A stretch of DNA of 64,000 nucleotides from Vagococcus hydrophili (GTDB taxonomy: Bacteria; Bacillota; Bacilli; Lactobacillales; Vagococcaceae), in the NCBI RefSeq assembly GCF_011304195.1, contig NZ_CP049887.1, forward strand, positions 2,852,001 to 2,916,000, written 5' to 3'. How positions within the stretch are numbered: the first letter of the stretch is position 1; the number at the start of each line of letters is the position of its first letter. This document shows positions 1-8,552 of this stretch, in pieces. The position numbers were made by a program, and so were the translations under genes. Below the pieces are notes generated by a model. The model saw only the letters and a program-made list of their open reading frames with translations, did not search any database and was not told the DNA's origin.

Positions 1-523
1 CGATTTTATCGATATTTTTTGTGCTGGCATCTGTAATATCTTGAACATCTTTTTCTAAAGTACGTAATTCATCTTCAGAAATATCTTTAGATTTTTCTAA
101 TTTTTTAAGTTCATCTAAAGCATCACGACGGATATTTCTAACAGCCACTTTAGCATTTTCACCATTTTTACCTACTTCTTTAGCAAGCTCTTTACGGCGT
201 TCTTCAGTTAACTGAGGAATCACTAAACGAATAACTGTTCCATCATTAGTTGGGCTAATTCCAATATCACTTGCCATCAATGCTTTTTCAATGTTTTCTA
301 AAGCTGATTTATCAAATGGTGTGATCATTAAGATACGTGCTTCTGGAATTGAAATCCCTGCAATTTGATTTAATGGTGTTTGAGCACCGTAATAATCAAC
401 AGTGATACGGTCTAAAAGACTGGCATTAGCGCGACCTGCTCTAATTTGTCCTAATTCACGTTGTAAGCTTTCTTCTGACTTAGTCATTTTTTCTTTGGCA
501 TCATTTAATACTACTTTTTGCAT
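1..523 (-). CDS. frr: Ribosome recycling factor, 3' end cut by the window edge
   Basis: RRF splits post-termination 70S ribosomes together with EF-G in the cytosol. About 174 codons are visible, beginning [13 protein letters not shown] and containing the family block [13 protein letters not shown]. The family is usually about 185 residues, so roughly 11 C-terminal residues lie outside the window. The ATG at 523 sits one base after the pyrH stop (TAA-T-ATG), and its AGGGGG ribosome binding site lies inside the last pyrH codons, so translation is probably coupled to pyrH. The pyrH-frr pair downstream of rpsB-tsf is the common bacterial order. The identification is firm; only the 3' end is unseen. 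Confidence 0.95.
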   Translation of the reverse strand, partial: MQKVVLNDAKEKMTKSEESLQRELGQIRAGRANASLLDRITVDYYGAQTPLNQIAGISIPEARILMITPFDKSALENIEKALMASDIGISPTNDGTVIRLVIPQLTEERRKELAKEVGKNGENAKVAVRNIRRDALDELKKLEKSKDISEDELRTLEKDVQDITDASTKNIDKI

Positions 524-524
524 A

Positions 525-1247
525 TTATTTCCCCCTCACAGTTGTTCCGATTTGTTCACCTAAACAAACACGTTTTATATTACCTGATTCATTGATATTA
601 AACACAACTAACGGAATATCATTATCCATACTTAAACTACTTGCTGTTGAGTCCATAACTGACAGACCTTTTGAAATAACATCTAAATGAGTTAATTCTT
701 CGAATTTAGTTGCATTAGCATCTAATTTAGGATCTGCTGAATAAACACCATCCACATTATTTTTGGCCATCAAGATAACATCAGCGTTAATCTCTACGGC
801 TCTTAATGCTGCAGTTGTATCTGTTGTGAAATAAGGGTTACCCGTTCCACCAGCAAAAATAACTACACGACCTTTTTCTAAATGTCTTACCGCACGACGT
901 CTAATATAAGGTTCAGCAATTTGTCTCATTTCAATGGATGTTTGAACTCTTGTTGGAACACCTTGATTTTCAAGTGTATCTTGTAAAGCAAGACCATTCA
1001 TTACAGTAGCTAACATTCCCATATAATCGGCTTGGGCACGTTCCATTCCCATTTCAGCTCCGATAGTACCACGCCAAATATTACCGCCACCAACAACGAT
1101 AGCCACTTCAACACCTAAGCTGTGAACTTCTTTAATTTCTTTAATTAACTCGTTTACGACTGGTGGGTTAATACCAAAGCCTTTTTCTCCTGCAAGTGCT
1201 TCGCCACTAACTTTCAGTAATACTCTACGATATTTTGGTTCTGTCAT
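525..1247 (-). CDS. pyrH: UMP kinase
   Basis: This enzyme phosphorylates UMP to UDP with ATP, a step of pyrimidine nucleotide synthesis. The 240-residue protein has the amino-acid-kinase fold signatures KVSGEALAG (residues 12-20), the glycine-rich GGGNIWRG (53-60) and the [11 protein letters not shown] nucleotide-binding block in the C-terminal half. The length is typical of bacterial PyrH, which is a hexamer allosterically controlled by GTP and UTP. The ATG at 1247 is preceded by a GGAGG site. frr follows after one base, so the two form one transcription unit. A tsf terminator lies upstream, so pyrH-frr probably has its own promoter in 1248-1321, which I could not place confidently. Confidence 0.97.
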   Translation of the reverse strand: MTEPKYRRVLLKVSGEALAGEKGFGINPPVVNELIKEIKEVHSLGVEVAIVVGGGNIWRGTIGAEMGMERAQADYMGMLATVMNGLALQDTLENQGVPTRVQTSIEMRQIAEPYIRRRAVRHLEKGRVVIFAGGTGNPYFTTDTTAALRAVEINADVILMAKNNVDGVYSADPKLDANATKFEELTHLDVISKGLSVMDSTASSLSMDNDIPLVVFNINESGNIKRVCLGEQIGTTVRGK

Positions 1248-1321
1248 TACAATTACCTCCGTTTAATATCCATACATTCATTTTATCATAACTCAAACGA
1301 ATTATTAATCCATTTTTGTCT

Positions 1322-1366
1322 AAAAAAAGGGAGCGCATATATCAAATTAATAATAAATGCGTTCCC
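1322..1366 (-). terminator. Rho-independent terminator of rpsB-tsf
   Basis: On the minus strand an inverted repeat GGGAACGCAT / ATGCGCTCCC, with an AT-rich loop, is followed directly by a run of seven T residues. It lies about 12 bases after the tsf stop codon and separates the rpsB-tsf unit from pyrH-frr. Confidence 0.88.
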
Positions 1367-1378
1367 AATCAATGACTG

Positions 1379-2257
1379 TTATTTCATTTGGCTCATAACT
1401 TCTGCAGCGAAATCTTCTTCACGTTTTTCGATTCCTTCGCCGACTTCAAAACGTACAAATGTTTTAACAGTAGCGCCTTTTGAAGCTGCAAATTTTTCAA
1501 CAGTTGTGTCTGGATCTTTAACAAATGGTTGGTCAACTAAACATACTTCTGCTAAGAATTTGTTCATGCGTCCCATAACCATTTTTTCAACGATATTGGC
1601 TGGTTTGCCTTCGTTTAATGCTTGTTCAGTTAAGACTTTTTTCTCATGTTCTAATTCTTCTTGAGAAACTTCATCTTTAGTTACATAACGAGGGTTGATA
1701 GCTGCAACGTGCATTGCGATATCTTTAGCTGGTTCTTCGTCTGTTGTTCCTTCAATAAGAGTTAAAACAGCGATTTTACCACCCATGTGTAAGTAACCAC
1801 CGAAAGCAGCGTTATCTTCTTTTTCAAGTAATTCAAAGCGACGGAAGTTAATTCTTTCACCGATTACTGTTGTTGCTTCAATAACGTCAGTTTCGATTGT
1901 ACCTTTTTCAGTTTTAATTGCTAATGCTTCTTCCATATTAGCTGGTTTGTTTTCAGCAACTAATCTAGCTACATCTTTAACCAAGTTTTGGAATAATTCA
2001 TTTTTAGCAACAAAGTCAGTTTCTGAGTTAATTTCTACGATTGCAGCAGTGTTTCCAGCAACGTGTACGTTTGCTAAACCTTCTGCAGCGATACGATCAT
2101 TTTTCTTACCAGCTTTTGCCATACCTTTTTCTCTTAATAAATCAATAGCTTTTTCTAAATCTCCTTCAACTTCAACTAAAGCACGTTTAGCATCCATCAT
2201 ACCAACACCAGTTAAGTCACGTAATTCTTTAACCATAGTAGCTGTAATTTTAGACAT
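1379..2257 (-). CDS. tsf: Translation elongation factor Ts
   Basis: EF-Ts is the guanine nucleotide exchange factor that regenerates EF-Tu-GTP. The 292-residue product has the N-terminal UBA-like helix with [14 protein letters not shown] (14-27) and the TDFVAKN motif (80-86) that inserts into EF-Tu. The length matches Firmicutes EF-Ts. The ATG at 2257 has a GGAGGAAT site just upstream. The gene lies 111 bases downstream of rpsB on the same strand and ends before a strong terminator, so rpsB-tsf is the likely transcript. An overlapping antisense reading frame was treated as a shadow. Confidence 0.98.
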   Translation of the reverse strand: MSKITATMVKELRDLTGVGMMDAKRALVEVEGDLEKAIDLLREKGMAKAGKKNDRIAAEGLANVHVAGNTAAIVEINSETDFVAKNELFQNLVKDVARLVAENKPANMEEALAIKTEKGTIETDVIEATTVIGERINFRRFELLEKEDNAAFGGYLHMGGKIAVLTLIEGTTDEEPAKDIAMHVAAINPRYVTKDEVSQEELEHEKKVLTEQALNEGKPANIVEKMVMGRMNKFLAEVCLVDQPFVKDPDTTVEKFAASKGATVKTFVRFEVGEGIEKREEDFAAEVMSQMK

Positions 2258-2316
2258 GTGTTATTCCTCCGATTTTTTTAAATTAAGCAAAAACTGCCCT
2301 AGACTAACAGAACAAA

Positions 2317-2347
2317 AGGCTACTTTGTTCACCTTGACCCGTAGCCT
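2317..2347 (-). promoter_or_regulatory. Hairpin between rpsB and tsf
   Basis: In the 111-base gap between rpsB and tsf the minus strand carries AGGCTAC ... GTAGCCT, a 7-bp perfect stem with a 17-base loop, then TTTTGTTCTG. It lacks an unbroken T-run. It could be a processing site or partial attenuator that sets the S2 to EF-Ts ratio. The function is an inference; the inverted repeat is directly visible. Confidence 0.45.
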
Positions 2348-2368
2348 AAGACAGCCAATTATATTAGA

Positions 2369-3148
2369 TTACTCAGCGTTTTTTCCTTCAACAGCTTCAA
2401 CGATTTCTTCGATTGAAGGTGCTTCAGTTGTTTCGCTTGCAAATGTTTCTTCACTTACTTCATCTTCGCCTTGACGACCTTCGATGAATGCATCAGCCAT
2501 TTTAGCTGAAATTAATTTAACGGCGCGGATAGCGTCATCGTTTGATGGGATAACTACATCAATCTCATCTGGATCACAGTTAGTATCAACCATAGCCACG
2601 ATAGGGATATTTAATTTATGAGCTTCTTGAACTGCAATACGTTCTTTACGTGGGTCAACGATAAACATAACGTCTGGAATTCTTGGCATATCAGCGATAC
2701 CACCTAAGAATTTTTCTAAACGTTCACGTTCTTTGTTTAATCCAGCAACTTCTTTTTTAGGAAGTACTTCGAAAGTTCCAGCTTCTTCCATTTTGTTGAT
2801 TGCTTTTAAACGACCGATACGTTTTTGGATTGTATCCCAGTTAGTTAAAGTTCCACCTAACCATCTGTGGTTTACATAGTATTGACCAGAGCGGATAGCT
2901 TCATCTTTAATAGCTTCTTGAGCTTGTTTTTTAGTACCTACGAATAAAGCGATTCCGCCTTCTTCAGCTACATTTCTCATGTAGTTGTAAGCATCGTCTA
3001 CTAAACGAACTGTTTTTTGTAAATCGATGATGTAGATTCCGTTTCTTTCTGTGAAGATGTATCTCTTCATTTTTGGGTTCCAGCGACGAGTTTGGTGACC
3101 AAAGTGTACACCAGCTTCTAGTAACTGTTTCATTGAAATTACTGCCAT
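2369..3148 (-). CDS. rpsB: 30S ribosomal protein S2
   Basis: S2 is a late-binding protein at the head/body junction of the 30S subunit, needed to bind S1. The protein begins [27 protein letters not shown], matching the conserved N-terminus of the family, and contains [12 protein letters not shown] and [16 protein letters not shown] placed the start at the ATG at 3148 because GGAGGAAACAACA precedes it. A longer frame reaches back to 3229, but those 27 residues do not resemble S2 and lie in the leader. That gives 259 residues, a normal length. It is the first gene of the rpsB-tsf operon. Confidence 0.97.
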   Translation of the reverse strand: MAVISMKQLLEAGVHFGHQTRRWNPKMKRYIFTERNGIYIIDLQKTVRLVDDAYNYMRNVAEEGGIALFVGTKKQAQEAIKDEAIRSGQYYVNHRWLGGTLTNWDTIQKRIGRLKAINKMEEAGTFEVLPKKEVAGLNKERERLEKFLGGIADMPRIPDVMFIVDPRKERIAVQEAHKLNIPIVAMVDTNCDPDEIDVVIPSNDDAIRAVKLISAKMADAFIEGRQGEDEVSEETFASETTEAPSIEEIVEAVEGKNAE

Positions 3149-3315
3149 TGTTGTTTCCTCCGATTGGTTTTGTATTTCCCTCTCAAGTAAGCATCTCTTC
3201 TTAATAGAACTAAACACGTTTAGCACCACTATTAAAATCGCTCTTGATGTGGATTAGTTAAGGCCCTTAAGCACTCAACCTTTTGTATTATACAATAGCT
3301 AAATTCAGATTGCAA
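3149..3315 (-). promoter_or_regulatory. rpsB promoter and long 5' leader
   Basis: On the minus strand a near-consensus promoter is visible: TTGCAA at 3315-3310, a 17-base spacer, and TATAAT at 3292-3287. Transcription should start near 3280, giving a leader of about 130 nt before the rpsB ATG. The leader contains small inverted repeats, for example CTAAA-CGTG-TTTAG and TTAAGG-GCCTTAA. Many ribosomal operons carry a leader that binds the encoded protein, so S2 autoregulation is plausible here. I cannot assign it to a named family. Confidence 0.75.
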
Positions 3316-3349
3316 CTTTAAATCATTTAAATAGAACACGTTAATTTAA

Positions 3350-4129
3350 TTATTCTACTGAAATCGTTTCTGTTTTAGTTTCACTAAAAGAACTCAGCAC
3401 TTTTTTCTGGATACTGATTTGCTCTTCTAAGCTCTTAATGGCTTCTTTTTCATCGTCTCTCACCGGTTCCATTCCAAAAACTAAATTAGAAACAATGACA
3501 GACTCTGAAAAACTCCCTTTTGCTTCTTCCATATGTGAAAATGAGATCCGACAAGCTCCGTCTGCCTCATGGATTTCTATTCCAATTAACCAAGTCAGTC
3601 CATCTATTTCAATTTTCTCTGTCTTTATAAAATCTAGCTTGTCTTCTTTTAAGATCGTCTCTAAGTCGTTCTCCGTTAATCTTTTTGCCTCCAGATTAGC
3701 AATACTTCCTTTATACGTTGGTAACATATACATTTGATAATAGTAAGGATATTTAGTCATATTCTGCCAAACCACATCCACATCTTCTAGGACAGTTCGA
3801 GAATTATCTAACGTCCAACTTTCTGGAATTTCATACTCTTTGTATCCTACCTCTATTTCATCACCAGACATCCCCACATACTTTTCGACACCATTGCTAG
3901 ACGTTCTCAGCTTTTCTTTCTTAGTTGAGGTATTTTTTTCACTGCTCGGTGTTTCCTTGACTAGTTTTAAGAGTTTACTTGCCAAAACATTATCATTTTC
4001 CACCTCACTAGAAACAACACTTTCTTTTTTCGTCTGATTCACTTCTTCTTTAGACTGACATCCTGCTAAAGCAAACACACCAATCACTAGTATCATTCCT
4101 AAATAACGTTTAATTTTCATATCATTCAC
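3350..4129 (-). CDS. Predicted lipoprotein of unknown function
   Basis: I do not recognise a family. The 259-residue product starts with a lipoprotein signal: charged MNDMKIKRYLG, a hydrophobic stretch, then the lipobox LAGC with the acylated Cys near residue 24. Export and anchoring on the outer face of the membrane are therefore expected. A Ser/Lys/Glu-rich linker follows (about 25-75), then a mixed domain without obvious repeats. A GGGGA site lies five bases before the first ATG; the second ATG, three codons in, is an alternative start. The gene stands alone, divergent from the phosphatase at 4242. Confidence 0.75.
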   Translation of the reverse strand: MNDMKIKRYLGMILVIGVFALAGCQSKEEVNQTKKESVVSSEVENDNVLASKLLKLVKETPSSEKNTSTKKEKLRTSSNGVEKYVGMSGDEIEVGYKEYEIPESWTLDNSRTVLEDVDVVWQNMTKYPYYYQMYMLPTYKGSIANLEAKRLTENDLETILKEDKLDFIKTEKIEIDGLTWLIGIEIHEADGACRISFSHMEEAKGSFSESVIVSNLVFGMEPVRDDEKEAIKSLEEQISIQKKVLSSFSETKTETISVE

Positions 4130-4241
4130 GTCCCCTTTACTTTAATACTTAAAAAAAGCTAAATGGTGACACTCTTTTTTTACTTCATTTTCTTTTTCTA
4201 CTATAATTATAGATATCAATTTAGAAGGAGTGATTTAATCG

Positions 4242-4865
4242 ATGACAACATTTTTTTGTGTAAGACATGGTAAAACTGAATATAACTTAAATAAAATTTT
4301 CCAAGGAGGGCTTGTTGATTCGCCTCTTTTACCAGAAGGTATTGAGAACGCAAAAAAAGTGGGCACTTATTTAAGTGATATAGCATTTGATCGCGCATTT
4401 GCTAGTCCACAAAAAAGAGCACAAGACACAGCACTTAATATCCTTCAGAATCATCCCACAGCCATTCAACTTGAAACAATTAATGATTTGCGTGAAATGG
4501 AATTTGGGACTTGGGACGGATTACCTGAGGAAAACTTTCATCATTTAGAGGAATTTCAACATTTAGTAAATGAACCTCATTTATATGATCCTACTGATTT
4601 TCAAGGAGAAAGTTTCGATACTTTGATTCAACGACTTCTAGCTGTTTTTAACGATTTAAGCTATACCTATCCTAATGATACTATTTTGATTGTTTCACAC
4701 GGTTTAGCTCTTCAAACCATTTTAAAACATTTAGATGGCTCTCCTCTATCAAAACTTAGAGAAGGAAAATTTCTTGACAATACCAGCGTAACTGTTATTG
4801 AAAACTCTGATAAAAGAGATGTTTACAACATTATCAAATGGAATGACACCAGTTACTTAGACTAA
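4242..4865 (+). CDS. Histidine phosphatase superfamily protein (phosphoglycerate mutase-like)
   Basis: A 207-residue cytosolic protein of the 2H-phosphatase branch. The catalytic motif RHGKTEYN is at residues 8-15 (phospho-accepting His9). The supporting Arg is in SPQKRAQDTA, the acidic residue in DLREMEFGTW (83-91), and the second His in VSHG (His153). All catalytic residues are intact, so it should be an active phosphatase, but substrate cannot be read from sequence; these are often annotated as phosphoglycerate mutase. AAGGAG lies upstream of the ATG. A TATAAT at 4202-4207 with a poor -35 probably drives it. A second, altered family member lies at 57792-58412. Confidence 0.9.
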   Translation: MTTFFCVRHGKTEYNLNKIFQGGLVDSPLLPEGIENAKKVGTYLSDIAFDRAFASPQKRAQDTALNILQNHPTAIQLETINDLREMEFGTWDGLPEENFHHLEEFQHLVNEPHLYDPTDFQGESFDTLIQRLLAVFNDLSYTYPNDTILIVSHGLALQTILKHLDGSPLSKLREGKFLDNTSVTVIENSDKRDVYNIIKWNDTSYLD

Positions 4866-4938
4866 CTTTTTCAGTTTAAAATGACTTGTTTTCATGGTAT
4901 AATCATTTGGTTGTATCACATTAGGGAGTGACTTTTTT

Positions 4939-5493
4939 ATGCCAGAAAAACTAAAATCTGTCGTTTATTTTTTAGATAATCATGAATGGATTAATACTGT
5001 GATCAGTTTGATTATGGCTGCTTCAGGAATCTATTTGTTCTTTCATTACACTGCTTCAATTTATGAATTATTCATTATGATTGGATTGTTCGCTATATTG
5101 AAAGGTTTTCTAAATTTTAATACGTTCTTTATCATCGAAACAATCAATAAACATAATAAACAAAAAAATATGTTTTTAGTTGGCGCTTTAGTTAATATCT
5201 TTATAGGAACAATAATTATTTTAAATTTAGTTACTAATCCTTTATCGCTATTAGTTATTGCTTCACTATGGATGATTATTGATTCTGTTCCTTATTTTGT
5301 GTATGTTGTCAAAAGAAAATTAGGTCAAGAGTACAAGTTCAATCCTTTCAAAATAACTTTTTCTTTGATTGTTCTTTGTTCGATTCTAACCATCGTTTCT
5401 CATTACACACTTACTTTTGGACCAGCGATCCCTGTTGCTTGTTTTCTTCTACTAGCTTCAGCTAATATCATTCTTTTTCAAAGAGAACATTAA
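4939..5493 (+). CDS. HdeD/DUF308-like multi-pass membrane protein
   Basis: This 184-residue protein is almost wholly hydrophobic, with about six membrane segments (around 17-35, 41-60, 78-96, 100-118, 130-150 and 158-177). The spacing and the NTVISLIMAASGIYLF start resemble the HdeD/DUF308 group, known in enteric bacteria for acid-stress association; no function is established here. An AGGGAGTG site precedes the ATG, and an extended -10 (TGGTATAAT, with TATAAT at 4898-4903) lies upstream. A bidirectional terminator follows. Family assignment rests on topology and general similarity only. Confidence 0.6.
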   Translation: MPEKLKSVVYFLDNHEWINTVISLIMAASGIYLFFHYTASIYELFIMIGLFAILKGFLNFNTFFIIETINKHNKQKNMFLVGALVNIFIGTIIILNLVTNPLSLLVIASLWMIIDSVPYFVYVVKRKLGQEYKFNPFKITFSLIVLCSILTIVSHYTLTFGPAIPVACFLLLASANIILFQREH

Positions 5494-5496
5494 TAT

Positions 5497-5540
5497 AAAG
5501 AGCTGAATTTGGCAGTACAGTCAAATTCAGCTCTTTTTAT
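5497..5540. terminator. Bidirectional Rho-independent terminator
   Basis: A perfect inverted repeat AAAGAGCTGAATTTG / CAAATTCAGCTCTTT with a 10-base loop and T-rich flanks on both strands lies between the convergent genes ending at 5493 and 5527. Confidence 0.92.
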
Positions 5541-6876
5541 ATTTTATTTTAATAATTAATAAATAAATCAAAAAGTAACCCACTAAAATAAATTTAGTTA
5601 ATGTTAACGTAAAAAAAGCTGATGGATCAACTGTTTTAAAACTGTAAGATTTTAATATTTCATCTAGACTAATTGTTTTAAACATCAAGGTAATCACATA
5701 CATAAGTAAAGTCATTAAAATTTGGTGCAGTATGCTTCCAAGATTGTTTAATCGAAATTTCGATACCAGTCGATGATCTTGAGGTAAATCACTATTTAAA
5801 TAAACATACTGATTCAACCTTTGATTTAGTTGTGAGATAAATAAACTAATCACAAAAATTCCAACATAAAATAAATGCGGAATTAATAGTAACACAAATC
5901 CACAAACAAGCCCCGAAACAATGACAGTAGGAATTTTCGAAATAGACATTTTCTTTAGTATCTTACTGTATACCATAGGTGATAGAATAATGCCCAACAA
6001 GTACAGCGTGTAGATTTTATATAATGCCGTATTCCCTTCTCTTATTAAACGATCAAATGTACAAAAAACTAAAAGAAAGTTTGTTACCATCCCTTTATAG
6101 ATAATCACGCTTGTTAATAAAGGCGACACTCTTCTCTCTGGTTTTTTCTTAATCAGATAAGACACATAACCGACAATTAATACGGCAAGTAACATAAAAA
6201 AGATAGTCAAAGAACCAGAAACACCTAACTTTTTATCGATTTTTATGATAAATATAGTAAAAAAACCTGTAAGAAATAAAAAAAGCGTTTCAAAAAGTGG
6301 ATAGTCAGGATATGTTTTAGTTTCCTTAATTTGATAATGAGGGTAAGCAGAAAGAATTATTAGTAAAAAACAAAGATTCACACCTAAAAAAATAAATGTC
6401 GCAGGAATCGACCACTTGACTAATGTGAATAAAACTAAGGTAAACACTGTCGCAAACCCCAAAGAATAGAGTTGATCTTTTGCTGTAATACCAAAGTCAT
6501 TCATTTTCTTCTCATGAAAGGAAACTGTTAGAAAGCTTGGGTAAAGTAAGCCCGAACAAATCCCCAACATCATCCCCGCAATAAGTCCAAAATAAAAATT
6601 TACTTCATACATACTACCTAAGATCGTTCCAACAATGCCAATCACAATCGAAATTTGCAGTAACTGATTCATTTTAATTGGTTTTAAACGCAGCAGAAAA
6701 AGAATTGTCGTTTTAAAGCTATAATATAAAATTAAGGGCAAAACATATTCATTCACACTTCGATACTTCAAAAATAAATTGGCAAATATAAAAATAGGAA
6801 ATAAGTTCATCCCATTAGTCAAAACAAAAGGAATAAATTGTAGAGATAGTAATATTTTCTTACTCTTTGGATTCAT
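5527..6876 (-). CDS. MFS-like multi-pass membrane protein, unknown substrate
   Basis: The 449-residue product has about 12 hydrophobic segments in two halves, with a basic loop near the middle (IKKKPERRVS, about 237-246), as in major facilitator transporters. The second loop has only weak similarity to the usual MFS motif A. No substrate can be assigned. It is monocistronic, divergent from the MBL hydrolase and closed by a shared terminator. A weakly annotated transporter of the MFS superfamily is the best call; another 12-TM family is possible. Confidence 0.6.
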   Translation of the reverse strand: MNPKSKKILLSLQFIPFVLTNGMNLFPIFIFANLFLKYRSVNEYVLPLILYYSFKTTILFLLRLKPIKMNQLLQISIVIGIVGTILGSMYEVNFYFGLIAGMMLGICSGLLYPSFLTVSFHEKKMNDFGITAKDQLYSLGFATVFTLVLFTLVKWSIPATFIFLGVNLCFLLIILSAYPHYQIKETKTYPDYPLFETLFLFLTGFFTIFIIKIDKKLGVSGSLTIFFMLLAVLIVGYVSYLIKKKPERRVSPLLTSVIIYKGMVTNFLLVFCTFDRLIREGNTALYKIYTLYLLGIILSPMVYSKILKKMSISKIPTVIVSGLVCGFVLLLIPHLFYVGIFVISLFISQLNQRLNQYVYLNSDLPQDHRLVSKFRLNNLGSILHQILMTLLMYVITLMFKTISLDEILKSYSFKTVDPSAFFTLTLTKFILVGYFLIYLLIIKIKYKKS

Positions 6877-6962
6877 ATTAAACTCCTAGCATCATAATTT
6901 ATTGTTATTATACTGCTTTTTTTCAAAAAAGATAGGTTATTATTAGCTTACAGCTCGATTTT

Positions 6963-6992
6963 TTGAAAAGATTAGTCATTATCAGTTATAAT
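6963..6992 (+). promoter_or_regulatory. Promoter of the MBL hydrolase
   Basis: TTGAAA at 6963-6968, an 18-base spacer and TATAAT at 6987-6992 lie about 30 bases before the start codon at 7023. Confidence 0.75.
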
Positions 6993-7022
6993 ACATTATA
7001 CATGACCGAGGAGGAATTTTTT

Positions 7023-7652
7023 ATGATTCAAGTGAAACAAATCGTAACAGGGGCAATTGAAGAAAATTGCTACTTAATCTATAACAACAACAACCTTTTA
7101 ATCGTTGACCCAGGAAACGACGCTGAGCATATTAAACAAGAAATAAACAGTCTTGAAAAAAAACCGACTGCTATATTAATTACGCATGCTCATTATGATC
7201 ATATTGGAGCCTTAGAAGAAATCAGAAATACCTACAACATTCCTGTTTATATCAGCCCGATTGAACAAAGTTGGTTATCTGATGCGACATTGAATTTTTC
7301 AGGTTTAATGCATCATAATGATATGGCTGATATTGTTTGCCAACCTGCTGAATTTGAATTCGAAAATTATCACAACTATACGTTAGGCGATATGAGCTTC
7401 AAAGTCGTTCCAACCCCAGGACACTCACCAGGAAGTCTAAGTTTTATTTTTGATACATTTGTTATTACCGGTGATGCTTTATTTAGCGGAAGTATTGGAC
7501 GAACTGATTTACCTTTTGGTGACAGCCAAACATTACTTCATAGCATCCAAACAGAATTATTTACTTTAGATGACGCGATGATTGCTTACCCAGGACATAG
7601 AGAACCAACAACGATAGGTAAAGAAAAATTAACCAACCCATTTTTCCAATAG
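7023..7652 (+). CDS. MBL-fold metallo-hydrolase (glyoxalase II-like)
   Basis: The 209-residue protein has the zinc-binding signature THAHYDHIGA (HxHxDH), the later ligands in PTPGHSPGSLSF and TGDALF, and the terminal PGHREPTTIGKE. This layout is that of the YqgX-like glyoxalase II/hydroxyacylglutathione hydrolase group of Gram-positives, probably hydrolysing thioesters; the substrate is inferred. The ATG at 7023 is chosen because GAGGAGG lies just before it. An upstream in-frame start at 6963 would run through the promoter. The TAG stop abuts a structured repeat (7653-7774). Confidence 0.9.
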   Translation: MIQVKQIVTGAIEENCYLIYNNNNLLIVDPGNDAEHIKQEINSLEKKPTAILITHAHYDHIGALEEIRNTYNIPVYISPIEQSWLSDATLNFSGLMHHNDMADIVCQPAEFEFENYHNYTLGDMSFKVVPTPGHSPGSLSFIFDTFVITGDALFSGSIGRTDLPFGDSQTLLHSIQTELFTLDDAMIAYPGHREPTTIGKEKLTNPFFQ

Positions 7653-7818
7653 AGTGATGAAAAAGGCGTTTTACTCCAAGCAATTGGAAGAAATGAAAAA
7701 TAAGCCATGCTTTTCGGCTTGATTTTCGTTTCTGAAATTGCCGCAGGAGCAGCCTTTTGAATCCAGACTACACAGCGTGATGAAAAAGGCGTTTAACTTC
7801 AAGCAGCTGGAGGAAATG
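7653..7818 (+). repeat. Stop-codon-abutting hairpin repeat, copy A (one full unit plus half unit)
   Basis: The full unit (7653-7774, 122 bases) starts directly after the TAG of the MBL gene. Its arms pair as AAAAGGC/GCCTTTT (outer), GCAATT/AATTGC (inner) and AATAAGCC/GGCTT (apical), around an apical loop ATGCTTTTC. A 5' half-unit follows (7775-7818, from GCGTGATGAAAAAGGCG) and runs into a terminator hairpin. The same family is found at 18059-18168, 20323-20625, 43181-43357 and 48739-48905. It is noncoding in all frames I checked. Confidence 0.85.
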
Positions 7819-7866
7819 AAAAAAAGAAAGACAAACCTGTTCTCAGATTTATCTTTCTTTTTTTAT
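7819..7866. terminator. Terminator shared by the MBL gene/repeat A and the PTS IIA gene
   Basis: AAAGAAAGA / TCTTTCTTT form a stem around a roughly 20-base AT-rich loop with T-runs on both strands. It lies between the copy A half-unit and the convergent PTS IIA stop codon at 7863. Confidence 0.75.
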
Positions 7867-8366
7867 TTTGCTTTCACATTACCAATGACTTCACCTGCAC
7901 TTGCAGTACCTGTCTTAGTTAATGTTAGGCTCTCTAAATTATCTGCTGTATTCGTAATCGCCACAACTAAATCATTCGGTTTACTAGCATTAGCTAAAAA
8001 GGCTAAATCAATCTTGGCAATCAAGGTGTTAGCTGATACTTTGTCTCCTTCTTTAACTTTGATATCAAAAGGTTCTCCGCCAAGTTCTACCGTATCAATT
8101 CCCATATGCAATAAAATTTCTAAACCACTCGCCATTCTAATTCCTAACGCATGTTTTGTTGGAAAGATACTCATAATTTCACCTGCAACTGGAGAATAAA
8201 CATCACCACTTGTTGGAATAACAGCAAATCCATCACCCATCATTTTTTGTGAAAATACAGGATCATTCACTTTATCAATACTTACGACTTCACCTGTAGC
8301 TACAGCATAAATATCAGTACTTACATTTGAGTCCGCTTTTTTATTCTTTTTAAACATACCAAACAT
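7863..8366 (-). CDS. PTS glucose-type EIIA protein
   Basis: A stand-alone IIA-Glc domain that accepts phosphate from HPr and passes it to sugar EIIB domains; IIA-Glc proteins can also regulate carbon use. Visible signatures are the TKHALGIRM block and LLHMGIDTVEL, whose His is the phosphorylated residue. The hydrophilic head MFGMFKKNKKAD and small beta-rich domain match Crr-like proteins (167 residues here). The ATG at 8366 is chosen because GGAGTG lies six bases before it; a TTG at 8384 extends the frame by six codons but has no site. No EI, HPr or permease genes are adjacent. Confidence 0.88.
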   Translation of the reverse strand: MFGMFKKNKKADSNVSTDIYAVATGEVVSIDKVNDPVFSQKMMGDGFAVIPTSGDVYSPVAGEIMSIFPTKHALGIRMASGLEILLHMGIDTVELGGEPFDIKVKEGDKVSANTLIAKIDLAFLANASKPNDLVVAITNTADNLESLTLTKTGTASAGEVIGNVKAK

Positions 8367-8552
8367 TTCAGTCACTCCATTCAAATTTGTCTATACCATT
8401 CATTCTACTACATCTATTTAACAATAGAAATCCTATTTTCATAAAACCTTACAAAATTGTTAGCGCTATTTCAAATTTTTTACTAGTTTTATAGACAACA
8501 ATCAACTAAACTATAATATGTAATATTTATTCATATTGAAAGGAAGAAAATA

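Noticed and set aside
1947-2474. Long plus-strand frame over tsf and rpsB
   Set aside because: It is antisense to two firmly identified genes, lacks a ribosome binding site and resembles no family. The same applies to the other antisense frames over pyrH, glmM, thrS, ftsK and mgtA.
3149-3229. N-terminal extension of rpsB
   Set aside because: The 27 extra codons have no resemblance to S2 and lie in the leader; GGAGG precedes the ATG at 3148.
7653-7705. Read-through peptide from the MBL stop into repeat copy A
   Set aside because: The frame continues for about 16 codons in copy A, but copies B and D stop at once, so coding is not conserved across the family.
7653-7818. Kink-turn in the internal loop of the repeat family
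   Set aside because: Only unit D2 shows a three-base bulge followed by GA opposite GA. The other units do not fit, so the loop is described only as purine-rich.
8458-8473. CcpA cre site between the PTS IIA gene and uppP
   Set aside because: TGTTAGCGCTATTTCA keeps the central GCGC but misses several consensus positions; too weak to call.
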